Origin: Lachnospiraceae bacterium UBA5895
GTDB taxonomy: Bacteria > Bacillota > Clostridia > Lachnospirales > Lachnospiraceae
NCBI GenBank assembly: GCA_002431915.1
Contig: DJEP01000026.1
Location: forward strand, 100,711-142,430
Direction of reading: 5' to 3'
DNA length: 41,720 nt
The position numbers and the translations under genes are program-made. Shown one piece after another: positions 18,099 to 25,859 of the stretch. The notes beneath the pieces are model-generated. The model made no database searches, was not told where the DNA came from, and was given only the letters and a program-made list of their open reading frames with translations. How positions within the stretch are numbered: the first letter of the stretch is position 1; every line of letters starts with the position of its first letter.

Positions 18099-19001
18099 CT
18101 AAAAATCGTTTCCGTCTTCGTAATATACCATCATGGAAGAGAATCGGAACAAAATCATAGTAACGATCATGATCATGATGAAGATCACCCAGGAAATTGC
18201 ACATGCATATCCCATTTTATAGAAAGAGAATGCCTCTGTGTACAACTTCATTCCCAACACGTAGGTAGACTTTAACGGTCCTCCGTTGGTGATGACCAGT
18301 GAACTGGTAAAGCTCTGTAATGCAGTGATCGTCTGCATGATAATATTGAAAAATATAATAGAAGAAATCTGAGGTAATGTGATCTTAACGAATTTCTTCC
18401 AGCTGCTTGCTCCATCAATATCCGCTGCTTCATACAGATCCGCCGGTACATTTTTGAGAGCCGCCAGGAACATAACAAAGGAAGATCCGAACGTCCACAA
18501 CTGCAACAGAATGATCGTTGGTAATGCTGTCTTGGGATCTCCCAGCCAGTGCAGGGTCGGCAGATGATTTGCCTTTAGGAGGGAATTGATAATACCTTCC
18601 TCCTGGAACATCAGCTTCCAGAGAATAGCAATACCAATACTTCCGCCGATCAGAGACGGGATATAGTAAATCGTACGAATGAAGTTGATTCCCTTCATAT
18701 TTTTATTCATAACCAGTGCTACGATCAGAGCCACTGCTAATTTTCCGGGTACAGTAAATATTGTGTAGATCAGAGTAACTTTTACGGAATACCAGAATTC
18801 ATTATCCGCAGTAAATAATTTCACATAGTTGGCCGGTCCGATCCATTTCGGAGAGGACATAATATTATATTCTGTAAAGGAATAGAACAGGGATGCAACA
18901 AAGGGATATACCTGCAGTCCGATCAATCCGATCAGCCAGGGGGCAATGAATACCAGTCCGATCCACTGCTTCTTTTTTAATTTTTTCTTTTTCGGTGTCA
19001 T
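18099..19001 (-). CDS. Sugar ABC transporter permease, MalF type (CUT1)
   Basis: A 300-residue permease with EAA loop YEAADIDGASSWKKFVKIT then LPQI. The basic leader MTPKKKKLKKKQW precedes the first helix, IGLVFIAPWLIGL. I chose ATG 19001 because CGGAGGT lies 7-8 bases upstream; the frame is open further upstream only into the binding-protein gene. It forms a heterodimeric channel with the MalG-type gene 12 bases downstream. Confidence 0.93.
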   Translation of the reverse strand: MTPKKKKLKKKQWIGLVFIAPWLIGLIGLQVYPFVASLFYSFTEYNIMSSPKWIGPANYVKLFTADNEFWYSVKVTLIYTIFTVPGKLAVALIVALVMNKNMKGINFIRTIYYIPSLIGGSIGIAILWKLMFQEEGIINSLLKANHLPTLHWLGDPKTALPTIILLQLWTFGSSFVMFLAALKNVPADLYEAADIDGASSWKKFVKITLPQISSIIFFNIIMQTITALQSFTSSLVITNGGPLKSTYVLGMKLYTEAFSFYKMGYACAISWVIFIMIMIVTMILFRFSSMMVYYEDGNDF

Positions 19002-19027
19002 GTAGGGTACCTCCGCCTCGTAAATGT

Positions 19028-19061
19028 CTGGGGTATCCCGAAATCCTTCAGGATACCCCAG
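19028..19061 (-). other. Strong hairpin after the sugar-binding protein gene
   Basis: Perfect 11-bp stem CTGGGGTATCC (19028-19038) / GGATACCCCAG (19051-19061) between the binding protein and the MalF-type permease. There is no U-run after it on the minus strand, so it is more likely an mRNA-stabilising or processing hairpin than a terminator. It would raise binding-protein mRNA relative to permease mRNA. Confidence 0.65.
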
Positions 19062-19101
19062 TATCATTTCTGTGTAGTACGAATCCGAAACTGATCCGGG
19101 A

Positions 19102-20472
19102 TTACTTGGATGACAGATAATTGTCCAGAAGGCTGATCGTTGACTTGGCAACATCCTCAGGAGTACCCTGTCCATAAGCGACCTGAGTAGCAGCGTCCTG
19201 CAGGATTGCAGTTACTTCTTCCTCTGTGGTCAGACCCAGATCATTGGTTCCTGTGTAGGTCTGGATAATATCCACGCTATCCTTAGCGATGCCTTCCAGA
19301 ATACCCAGTTCTGTACATGCTTCCTGACCTACGCTGGTAGGAGGTACGGAACGGACTGTCTTCAGGATCTTGGCTGCATCCGCATTATTGTAGAAATAGT
19401 TTAAGAACATCATAGCTTCTTCCTGATGCTCGCTCGCACCGCTGACACACATATACTGAGGTGCATTGCAATACCAGCCTTCATCCTTGGCATTTGCCAT
19501 AACCGGAAGTTTGCCTGCGGCGAAGTTCCCATCGGGACATGCTGCCTGCAGAGTCTCTACTGTAGAGGAATATCCGAAAGCTGCCACATATTTCTGGTTG
19601 ATCCAGTTGGGATCTGTTCCCAGATCCGCGCCATATGCGATAACAGTGGACATAGGTGCCGCAACGCCTTCATCGTACAATGTTTTAATATAGTTCAGTA
19701 CCTCCACCAGATCTTTTTCCTCGAAACCTCTCTTCTTGGTCTCATTTACCAGAACCGTGTTGCCGGTCAGCTGCTGTAAATAAGGACGAACGATCATGGT
19801 ATTCAGTTCAGAACTGCCCATGGTCAGCAGATACATATCCTTGTCATAATTCTTTACCTTCTTGCCCATTTCTACGATATCATCCCAGGTATAATCACTG
19901 CTGAAGTCAACACCGGTCTCATCAGCTACATTCTTGTTATAAATCAGTGCGTGTCCGGAGATACCGGTCGGTACACCGTACTGATGTCCGTCGAACTGTC
20001 CGTTGTTCTTTAAAATAGATTCTTCGAAGGTAGACAGATCAAAGACGTCTGAGAAATCTTTGAAGTCTGCAAAGTATCCTTCATTGGATTCTACATAGCC
20101 TGGCATCCAGCCGGTTCCCATCTGGAAGATGTCTGCTACCGTACCGGATACCAGCTGTGCTGTCAGTTTTTCCTGATATCCATCGCTGCTGCCGTACTCT
20201 GCTTCTATAGTGATCCAGGGATATTCCTGCTCGAACTTGTCGATCACATCCAGTGTCGCCTGTGCTCTCTCATCACCGCCCCACCACATAAAACGCAAGG
20301 TTACAGGATCATGGTTCTCCGCAGTTTCAGTACCTGCAGCTTCCTGTGTGGCTGCCGCCTGAGATGGCTGTTCACTGCCTGTCGTCTCTTCAGAAGCACT
20401 GCTGCCGCATCCTGCAAGAGATGCTGTCATTGCCATAGTTACGAGTAATGCTGTTAATTTTAACTTCTTCAT
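19102..20472 (-). CDS. Sugar ABC transporter substrate-binding lipoprotein (CUT1)
   Basis: A 456-residue extracellular sugar-binding protein (SBP_bac_1). The signal MKKLKLTALLVTMAMTASLAGC ends in lipobox LAGC (Cys 22), followed by a Ser/Thr/Ala linker. The mature domain begins PVTLRFMWWGGDERAQATLDVI, typical of CUT1 binding proteins, with several aromatic residues likely to stack on sugar rings. First gene of the operon, with a poor -35 and an imperfect palindrome in the promoter, in keeping with control by the YesN-type activator. Substrate probably an oligosaccharide processed by the GH95-like enzyme (inference). Confidence 0.93.
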   Translation of the reverse strand: MKKLKLTALLVTMAMTASLAGCGSSASEETTGSEQPSQAAATQEAAGTETAENHDPVTLRFMWWGGDERAQATLDVIDKFEQEYPWITIEAEYGSSDGYQEKLTAQLVSGTVADIFQMGTGWMPGYVESNEGYFADFKDFSDVFDLSTFEESILKNNGQFDGHQYGVPTGISGHALIYNKNVADETGVDFSSDYTWDDIVEMGKKVKNYDKDMYLLTMGSSELNTMIVRPYLQQLTGNTVLVNETKKRGFEEKDLVEVLNYIKTLYDEGVAAPMSTVIAYGADLGTDPNWINQKYVAAFGYSSTVETLQAACPDGNFAAGKLPVMANAKDEGWYCNAPQYMCVSGASEHQEEAMMFLNYFYNNADAAKILKTVRSVPPTSVGQEACTELGILEGIAKDSVDIIQTYTGTNDLGLTTEEEVTAILQDAATQVAYGQGTPEDVAKSTISLLDNYLSSK

Positions 20473-20517
20473 TTAGTACCTCCTTCAATCACATTTATGT
20501 GTTTGCTTGATAAATTC

Positions 20518-20561
20518 ATTATAGCGGATTTTACCAAAAGGTATGAGACACTCAGGTTCTC
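20518..20561 (-). promoter_or_regulatory. Activator-type promoter of the sugar ABC operon
   Basis: Minus-strand -10 TATAAT (20518-20523) has no recognisable -35. An imperfect palindrome GAGACACTCAGGTTCTC at 20545-20561 sits about where the -35 should be (centred near -40), a natural site for an AraC-type activator such as the YesN protein. Confidence 0.5.
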
Positions 20562-20644
20562 AAAATGGCACTTTGTTTTTTTGTTTTTCCGAAAAACACA
20601 CTTATTTTATGATTTTGTAAAAAGAAGTTCGCTTTGTTATTTGT

Positions 20645-20672
20645 TTGACAGAAGTAATGCCGCAGTTATACT
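20645..20672 (+). promoter_or_regulatory. Sigma-A promoter of the CapA-like gene
   Basis: TTGACA (20645-20650), 16 bases, TATACT (20667-20672), 53 bases before the start codon. The -10 overlaps an inverted repeat ACTATA-AA-TATAGT that could be a repressor site. Confidence 0.7.
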
Positions 20673-20725
20673 ATAAATATAGTTGTAACTGACGATATTT
20701 TTATGTTCGGTGAAGGGAGCGTCCT

Positions 20726-22063
20726 ATGAACAAAAGACGAAACAACCTTTGTCTCTTATTAATACTGATTCCTCTGGTATTACTTCTTGGAGTCTGCGGC
20801 TACTATTGTATCACAACGGCATTTTGGCCTGCATCCTTAAACGATCCGCTAATGGTACAGGAAGCTGTTCCGGAGCCTTCTTCGACTCCGCTCCCCACTT
20901 CCACACCTAAGCCAACACCTACTCCCTTTCCGGAACATGACATCACACTAATGGCTGTCGGCGACAACCTGATGCATCTGGGAATCGTAGCCAGCGGAAA
21001 ACAGGCTGACGGTACCTATAATTTTTCCATGCTGTTCGACGGAATCCGCCCTTTTCTGGATACCGCGGATGTGAAAATCATCAATCAGGAAACCATCATG
21101 GGTGGAAATTTCCGCGGTTTCTCCGGGTTCCCCTATTTCAATTCTCCCACGGAGGTGGGGGATGCGATCGCGGATGCCGGATTTAATGTAGTATTACAGG
21201 CTTCCAACCATACGACGGATCAGAAGCTGGACGGCTTGCTGTACTGTGCCGATTTCTGGAAAAGTAACCATCCTGAGGTTATGGTGACCGGAATTCATGA
21301 TAATCCCTCACAGGCAGAAGATATTCCGCTGCTCACCATAGATGACGTCACCTTCGCCATCTTAAATTACACCTACGGCGCCAATACCGAGACCCTTCCT
21401 TTAGATCTGCTGGGGCATCTGAATCTTCTGTGCGCGGTAAATGAGCAGACCGGGCAGATGGATTTCACCACCCTGAATCCACAGGTTCCGGAAGATATTG
21501 CCCGTGCAAAGGAGCTGGCCGATGTTGTCATCGTCTGTCCCCATTGGGGAACGGAGTATTCTTCTGAGATTTCAGGTTATCAGGAAAAATGGGCACTGGT
21601 CATGACGGAGGCCGGAGCGGATGTCATTATCGGAACGCATCCCCATGTGGTGGAGCCCATCGAATGGATCACCGCAGAAAACGGCAACGAAGCTCTATGT
21701 TATTACTCTCTGGGCAATTATGTGTCCACCCAGAAAAACGCTCTCAGCATGCTGGAAGCCATGGCCTGGATTACGTTTCACGTCACGGAAAGTGGAGTCT
21801 CCATCGACCGGGATGTTACTGGGGTGATCCCTCTGGTCTGCCAGTATACCTCCGGACCGGTACGCTTTGACAACATCTACCTGTTGGAGGATTATACAGA
21901 GGAGCTGGCCTCCTCCCATGGCATCCGCAACTACGGTGGGATCGTTCTTCACCTGGAAGACCTGCAAAAATGGAGCGACGAGATCCTGGGTGATTTCGTG
22001 CTCACCAAAGATCAGGCGCTCCATAATTCCACAACTAATCAATCACATTCCTCATACCGATGA
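20726..22063 (+). CDS. CapA-family metallophosphoesterase-like surface protein
   Basis: A 445-residue CapA (poly-gamma-glutamate synthesis type) protein. A membrane anchor spans about residues 9-30, followed by a Pro/Thr spacer (STPLPTSTPKPTPTPFP, ~52-70). The domain has the metal-binding signatures MAVGDNLMH, INQETI, ASNHTTD, CPHWGTEY and GTHPHVVEPIEW. Members lie outside the membrane and act on or ligate cell-surface polymers; no cap genes are nearby, so the substrate is unknown. RBS GGGAG 6 bases before ATG. Its last 29 bases overlap the end of the convergent NlpC/P60 gene. Confidence 0.9.
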   Translation: MNKRRNNLCLLLILIPLVLLLGVCGYYCITTAFWPASLNDPLMVQEAVPEPSSTPLPTSTPKPTPTPFPEHDITLMAVGDNLMHLGIVASGKQADGTYNFSMLFDGIRPFLDTADVKIINQETIMGGNFRGFSGFPYFNSPTEVGDAIADAGFNVVLQASNHTTDQKLDGLLYCADFWKSNHPEVMVTGIHDNPSQAEDIPLLTIDDVTFAILNYTYGANTETLPLDLLGHLNLLCAVNEQTGQMDFTTLNPQVPEDIARAKELADVVIVCPHWGTEYSSEISGYQEKWALVMTEAGADVIIGTHPHVVEPIEWITAENGNEALCYYSLGNYVSTQKNALSMLEAMAWITFHVTESGVSIDRDVTGVIPLVCQYTSGPVRFDNIYLLEDYTEELASSHGIRNYGGIVLHLEDLQKWSDEILGDFVLTKDQALHNSTTNQSHSSYR

Positions 22064-23276
22064 TGGGACTGTAATCCACGGCACTGATGATGACACCTTT
22101 CCGTGAGTTGGCGGAATGAATGATCTGTCCGTCACCGATATACAGTCCCACATGGGTACAGCTTTTTCCGCCATTGGAACTGTAGCAGACAATATCTCCC
22201 GGCTGTAATTCATCAGAACTGATGCTGCGTCCCGCTCCGCTGTACTGTCCTCCCGGGGTACGGCTGATCGAATAACCGAACTCCGCATAGACAAAACAGG
22301 TAAATCCGGAACAGTCTGTACCGCCGGACAGGCTGGATCCTCCGTGTACATAGCGATTTTCCAGATACTGCATGGCATAATCAATGATTCCCTGTCTGAG
22401 CTCCGCACTGGAAGTATAGGTAGTCGCTGGAAGCGTGATGTTCGTGATCACCTCCGGTGCCTCCTGTTCCGTGCTCTGTTCTCTCTTCTGCAGTGCTTTC
22501 TGCGCCGCAATCTCCGCCTGTTCCTCTTCTATGGTCTTCGCGTAGATAAATTCCTCGGAAATCGTCACATACTCCGCAGAGACATATCCTGCCTTATCTT
22601 CTGTGTACTGTACTTTCAGCCAGTCTCCGTCATTCTGAAGGATCTTGACTTTTTCCCCGTTGTCGATGTAACCGATCCGCTTCGCGTCCGTGGCCGGATC
22701 CTGTCGCACATTCAGACGGTCCGCGGTGACAACGGCATATCTGGTCACATAATTGTCCACTACTTCCGCTGCTGCATCTCCGTAAATGAAAAATTCCGCC
22801 TTGATATAACCTTCCACATTGCCGGAGACGATCCGGAACCAGTCCTGATTTTCTCCCGCCACATCCAGTATCTGCGCTACGGCTCCGTCATAGATCTTCC
22901 CCACCACAGCGCTCTCCGTGTTGGGTTCCGTCCTTACATTCACGTAATTGGTCACATTGGCGATGGCTAACGATGCATACTCATCTTCGTTCGTATCCTC
23001 TACGGAGGCTTCGTCTACCGGAACGTCCTCCGGATCTGCCAGTACTTCCGCGGCTCTGGGGTCCTCGGTCTCGCTGCCCTGCACCGCAAACAGATCCTCT
23101 ATGGTAATCTCGCCGGTGGCCGGAATCGGTTCGACACCGATCTGCTGTACCTCTGCCGCATATGCTGTCTGTACCGCCGCTTCCCTCTGTATTTCTAATT
23201 CTCCGTTACCTGCTGCAGCCGTCAGACTTCCTCCGGCGAGAGCTACTGCCAGTACCATGATCATTCTTTTTTTCAT
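22035..23276 (-). CDS. Secreted NlpC/P60 cell-wall hydrolase with two SH3b domains
   Basis: A 413-residue secreted peptidoglycan endopeptidase. A signal peptide (residues 1-22) is followed by an acidic low-complexity stretch to ~100. Two bacterial SH3 domains come next (~105-165, YVNVRTEPNTESAVVGKI; ~180-240, LNVRQDPATDAKRIGYI), then a Lys/Glu/Gln linker and NlpC/P60 at ~290-413. Catalytic Cys 322 lies in GGTDCSGF, His 375 in CTHVGLYIG and the third polar residue in IIHSAN. It cleaves stem peptides, the SH3 domains binding the wall. It has its own promoter and is convergent with the CapA-like gene. Confidence 0.93.
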   Translation of the reverse strand: MKKRMIMVLAVALAGGSLTAAAGNGELEIQREAAVQTAYAAEVQQIGVEPIPATGEITIEDLFAVQGSETEDPRAAEVLADPEDVPVDEASVEDTNEDEYASLAIANVTNYVNVRTEPNTESAVVGKIYDGAVAQILDVAGENQDWFRIVSGNVEGYIKAEFFIYGDAAAEVVDNYVTRYAVVTADRLNVRQDPATDAKRIGYIDNGEKVKILQNDGDWLKVQYTEDKAGYVSAEYVTISEEFIYAKTIEEEQAEIAAQKALQKREQSTEQEAPEVITNITLPATTYTSSAELRQGIIDYAMQYLENRYVHGGSSLSGGTDCSGFTCFVYAEFGYSISRTPGGQYSGAGRSISSDELQPGDIVCYSSNGGKSCTHVGLYIGDGQIIHSANSRKGVIISAVDYSPIIGMRNVID

Positions 23277-23325
23277 TATAATTCCTGTTGCTTCCCGATA
23301 ATGCTATTTTCAGTTGACTTTCGGA

Positions 23326-23354
23326 ATTATAACACATTTTTCCAAAATAGACAA
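23326..23354 (-). promoter_or_regulatory. Sigma-A promoter of the NlpC/P60 gene
   Basis: Minus strand TTGTCT (23349-23354), 17 bases, TATAAT (23326-23331) with an extended TGT before the -10, 50 bases from the start codon. Confidence 0.75.
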
Positions 23355-23382
23355 TGCCGGCAGACTTTTCTGATATGTCTTA

Positions 23383-24216
23383 TCATATCCCCTGATCCAC
23401 GGCAGCTCCCTTGACATCGTCCTCCACCAGTTTCAGCTTATTCATCATATCTTTGATTTCCTGCTGTGCCTGGGCTACGCTGTCCGTGCCACCGTTTAAT
23501 TTCTGCGCAGCTTCCACGATGTCCCGGGTCAGCTGTTCCTGCCCTTTTCTGTCTTCTTTTCTTGCTTCCAGTTTCTCTTCCAGCTCCTGTTTCTTCTCCT
23601 GTGCCTCTTGGGCCTTTTTCTTCTCCTCTTCCTGCTTCTCGTCGATGTGATCTCTGCCCTCATCGATCAGCATTCCCATGATCTCATCACTGGCAGCCCC
23701 CATCACCGCATCCGCCTGGTCTCTGGCTTCTCCCATGGGATTCGATTTCAGCCGTTCGATCTTCGTCTGGCGGATCACGGCATTCTCCGTGGTCAGCTCA
23801 TTCTGCGTATCCATCGCCTGCTTGTTATATTCTTTGAGTCCTTCGGAAAGCTGTCTGACCTCATCGGAGTTCTCATCGTATCCCTGTTCCAGCAGGGATG
23901 CCTTGGTGTCCTCCATATCCTTGATTTCCTGCTTTCTGTCAGCCAGTTCCTGCGTCAGGGATTTTACTTTTTCTCTGCGTGCAGACGTATCATCGTCGAT
24001 CTTCGATTCCCCAGCAAAAGCATCGCCTATGATCTTCATGGCTTTCTTCTGTGCCTGGGATTTTTTCGCTGCGACAGAGTCCGTTACCGCCGTCATGCTA
24101 CGGGCATCGATGGACTTTCTGTTGCCGTTCTGTTTCTGTTTTGCAGCATTTTCTGTTGCATGACGGCTTTGAATTGTATCGGTATTCCTAAATATTGTAT
24201 AATTTTTTACCTGCAT
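23383..24216 (-). CDS. Cytoplasmic coiled-coil protein, unknown function
   Basis: A 277-residue highly charged protein without signal peptide or membrane segment. Residues ~80-155 and ~190-270 are long Glu/Lys/Gln coiled coils (RREKVKSLTQELADRKQEIK; KKKAQEAQEKKQELEEK). The N-terminus is Asn/Gln/Lys-rich and disordered. I do not recognise a family. It follows the flagellar-like gene with an 83-base gap that holds a GCCGATATAAAAGG element also found in the promoters of the next two genes upstream, so it probably belongs to the same small regulon. RBS AGGGTG 7 bases upstream of ATG. Confidence 0.8.
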   Translation of the reverse strand: MQVKNYTIFRNTDTIQSRHATENAAKQKQNGNRKSIDARSMTAVTDSVAAKKSQAQKKAMKIIGDAFAGESKIDDDTSARREKVKSLTQELADRKQEIKDMEDTKASLLEQGYDENSDEVRQLSEGLKEYNKQAMDTQNELTTENAVIRQTKIERLKSNPMGEARDQADAVMGAASDEIMGMLIDEGRDHIDEKQEEEKKKAQEAQEKKQELEEKLEARKEDRKGQEQLTRDIVEAAQKLNGGTDSVAQAQQEIKDMMNKLKLVEDDVKGAAVDQGI

Positions 24217-24253
24217 CCTCTTTCACCCTTCTGTGATTTTGTACTTACCTTTT

Positions 24254-24261
24254 ATATCGGC
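24254..24261 (-). promoter_or_regulatory. GCCGATAT promoter element of the coiled-coil gene
   Basis: GCCGATAT followed by AAAAGG, identical to the sigma-D (sigma-28) -10 consensus of Bacillus; the -35 is poor (TTTA 16 bases upstream). The same downstream bases (GATATAAAAGG) occur before the flagellar-like gene. No TGTAACGAA repeats are present here. Confidence 0.5.
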
Positions 24262-24299
24262 AAATACTCAAGAATACTAAACTGCACAGGAATTGTTCT

Positions 24300-24848
24300 C
24301 TACCCGAAGAAATTATACTTATTAGCCTCAAAAGCTTCCATATAGGTCGCCCCGTCGGAACCATACCGGTCAGACGCGCTGACCACATTTTCGGAAGCAT
24401 TCTTACTGATATACTCACCGAGGAAGCTCAGTTTGGCGGCGATGCCATTTTCTCCTCCCAGTACCTTCTGCAAGATATCCGCATCCGCATTCCGGAATAT
24501 TTTTTCATCCACGATCAGGCTACCATCCTTCGCCCGGGTAATTCCTATGCTTTCCAGTGCTTCTTTGCTGCCCACCGGAATGTCTTTCAATTGTTTCAGA
24601 TAAAATTCATTCATGGTTCCGCCGGTGGTCTTCAGCTGCTTCATGGTAGCATTATATGCTTCCACCATTTTGTTCACATCACTCAGAATGTCCGTGGCAC
24701 TGTTGCCGGTGGTGTCAGTACTTTTGCTGATGTTTTTAAACAGATTCTGGGATGACTTGTTATTGATAATGTCCAAAAGCGACGTTCTCTGAATGGGAAT
24801 CCCGCTTTTTGCTGCGGAATTTGCCAGCATTTGGGTTGTGATCCTCAT
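24300..24848 (-). CDS. Small flagellar-axial-like protein (FlgL-like start, FliD-like end)
   Basis: A 182-residue protein. The start MRITTQMLANSAAKSG resembles the N-terminus of FlgL/flagellin-type axial proteins. The second half, LESIGITRAKDGSLIVDEKIF...ADILQKVLGGENGIAAKLSFL, has the pattern of the FliD C-terminal domain (GI....DGTL.VDE..L...V..LFGG..G...KL). It has no signal peptide, as expected if exported by a flagellar-type route or not exported. No flagellar genes are near. The RBS AAAGGAGGT is strong. Upstream lies a LytTR-type double operator plus GGCGATATA promoter. Function unknown; family resemblance is by eye. Confidence 0.72.
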   Translation of the reverse strand: MRITTQMLANSAAKSGIPIQRTSLLDIINNKSSQNLFKNISKSTDTTGNSATDILSDVNKMVEAYNATMKQLKTTGGTMNEFYLKQLKDIPVGSKEALESIGITRAKDGSLIVDEKIFRNADADILQKVLGGENGIAAKLSFLGEYISKNASENVVSASDRYGSDGATYMEAFEANKYNFFG

Positions 24849-24894
24849 TTTACGACCTCCTTTGATTTGCAGTCAATTTTTACTTCTGCCTTTT

Positions 24895-24958
24895 ATATCG
24901 CCGCTTTTCTTTTTCCTTTAATACACCTTGTAACGAACAGCCCTTTTTCTGTAACGAA
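24895..24958 (-). promoter_or_regulatory. LytTR-type double operator and promoter of the flagellar-like gene
   Basis: Two identical TTCGTTACA repeats (minus strand; 24950-24958 and 24929-24937) start 21 bp apart, i.e. 9 bp-N12-9 bp, the geometry bound by LytTR dimers (compare the plantaricin box TACGTTAAT-N12-TACGTTAAT). After 26 bases comes GGCGATAT (24895-24902). TAAA 14 bases before it gives a sigma-D-like -35; alternatively GATATAAA serves as a sigma-A -10. Confidence 0.75.
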
Positions 24959-24987
24959 AAAATCAGCAGGCTCATCACCCGCTGATT
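24957..24987 (-). terminator. Terminator of the LytTR regulator gene, fused to the next operator
   Basis: Stem AATCAGC / GCTGATT (24961-24967, 24981-24987) with inner GG/CC pairs, followed by six Ts on the minus strand. The T-run merges into the first TTCGTTACA operator repeat. Confidence 0.85.
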
Positions 24988-25007
24988 CCTTTCTGAAACA
25001 TTCCCGG

Positions 25008-25718
25008 CTACACCTTTCTCAGATACTTCATGTATGCCGTGACAAAGTCATTGTACTTCTGCTTTGCCAAAAATACGCTCTCCCCATTTTTCAATTCTAT
25101 ATTGCTGTTGTCATACCGGACGACCTCCTGCAGGTTCACCAGAAATCCCCGATGGGAGCGGAAAAAGCGATCTCCCAGTCTCTGCTCAAGTACTTCCATT
25201 TTTTCGTAAAAACAGTAGGGTTCTTTCTTCGATTTGGTGTGCAGGATAATTTTTCCGGCCTGATTTTGTGCATAAATGATATCGTCCACCGGTATTCTGA
25301 TATAGTTTCCACCTACTTTTATGACTAACGGTTCCGCGTTCTTTTTACTTTGAATCTGACGGATCGCCCTGTCCATGACTTCTGTAAACTTCTGCTCATC
25401 GATAGGCTTTAAGAGATAATGAAATGCCCCAACATCATACCCGTCAAATACATATTCCCGTAAGGCTGTTACAAAGATGATCAGGGCATCCGACTTCTCC
25501 CGGATCTTTCTTGCGGTCTCCATGCCGTCCGGTTCCGCCGCATCCTGATCCCGGTTCAGAGAAACGTCTAACAGGATCAGATCAAACGCCGTAGGATTCT
25601 TCATTAGTTCTCCCCCATCGGCAAACAGACTGACTTCCGCCTCTGTACATCTCTCTACCAGTTTTTTCAGGTATTCTCTTATGGGCTGCTCATCGTCACA
25701 TATGGCTATTTTCAACAT
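25008..25718 (-). CDS. LytTR-family response regulator (AgrA/LytR type)
   Basis: A 236-residue regulator. The receiver domain is at residues 1-120 (AICDDEQP acidic residues, phosphoacceptor in LILLDVSL, Lys in YLLKPIDE). The LytTR DNA-binding domain is at ~140-236 (IPVDDIIYAQNQAGKIILH, RFFRSHRGFLVNLQEVVRYD). ATG 25718 gives the canonical receiver start and follows GGGGGAG. No histidine kinase lies beside it in this window. It is preceded by the same double operator found before the flagellar-like gene, so it probably activates itself and that gene. Confidence 0.92.
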   Translation of the reverse strand: MLKIAICDDEQPIREYLKKLVERCTEAEVSLFADGGELMKNPTAFDLILLDVSLNRDQDAAEPDGMETARKIREKSDALIIFVTALREYVFDGYDVGAFHYLLKPIDEQKFTEVMDRAIRQIQSKKNAEPLVIKVGGNYIRIPVDDIIYAQNQAGKIILHTKSKKEPYCFYEKMEVLEQRLGDRFFRSHRGFLVNLQEVVRYDNSNIELKNGESVFLAKQKYNDFVTAYMKYLRKV

Positions 25719-25767
25719 TCGTTTTCTACTCCCCCGGACCTTATTCCATTTATATATCTCCTTTTCT

Positions 25768-25830
25768 ATATCGCCAATTTTCCTTTGAAATTCAATCCCA
25801 TGTAACGAAATGCGGTTTTGATGTAACGAA
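25768..25830 (-). promoter_or_regulatory. LytTR-type double operator and promoter of the regulator itself
   Basis: Identical TTCGTTACA repeats at 25822-25830 and 25801-25809 (21-bp period), then 25 bases to GGCGATAT (25768-25775), followed by AGAAAAGG. The layout copies the one at 24895-24958 almost base for base in the key parts, including a shared AAAGGAAAA in the spacer. Predicts autoregulation. Confidence 0.75.
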
Positions 25831-25831
25831 A

Positions 25832-25859
25832 AATCAGCGGATGATTTCACCCGCTGATT
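25832..25859 (-). terminator. Hairpin upstream of the regulator's operator
   Basis: Stem AATCAGCGG (25832-25840) / CCGCTGATT (25851-25859), followed on the minus strand by TTTCGTTACA, i.e. by the operator. Almost the same hairpin sits at 24957-24987 before the other copy of the operator, so hairpin and operator were probably duplicated as a unit. It may insulate the regulator from hemZ transcription. Confidence 0.75.

Noticed and set aside
20693..20700. GACGATAT before the CapA-like gene as a fourth sigma-D-type promoter
   Set aside because: One mismatch, poor -35, and a good sigma-A promoter lies 20 bases upstream.
24929..25859. Reading the four TGTAACGAA repeats as a short CRISPR-like array
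   Set aside because: Repeats are 9 bp in two separate pairs with 12-base spacers, and promoters follow; operator geometry explains them.
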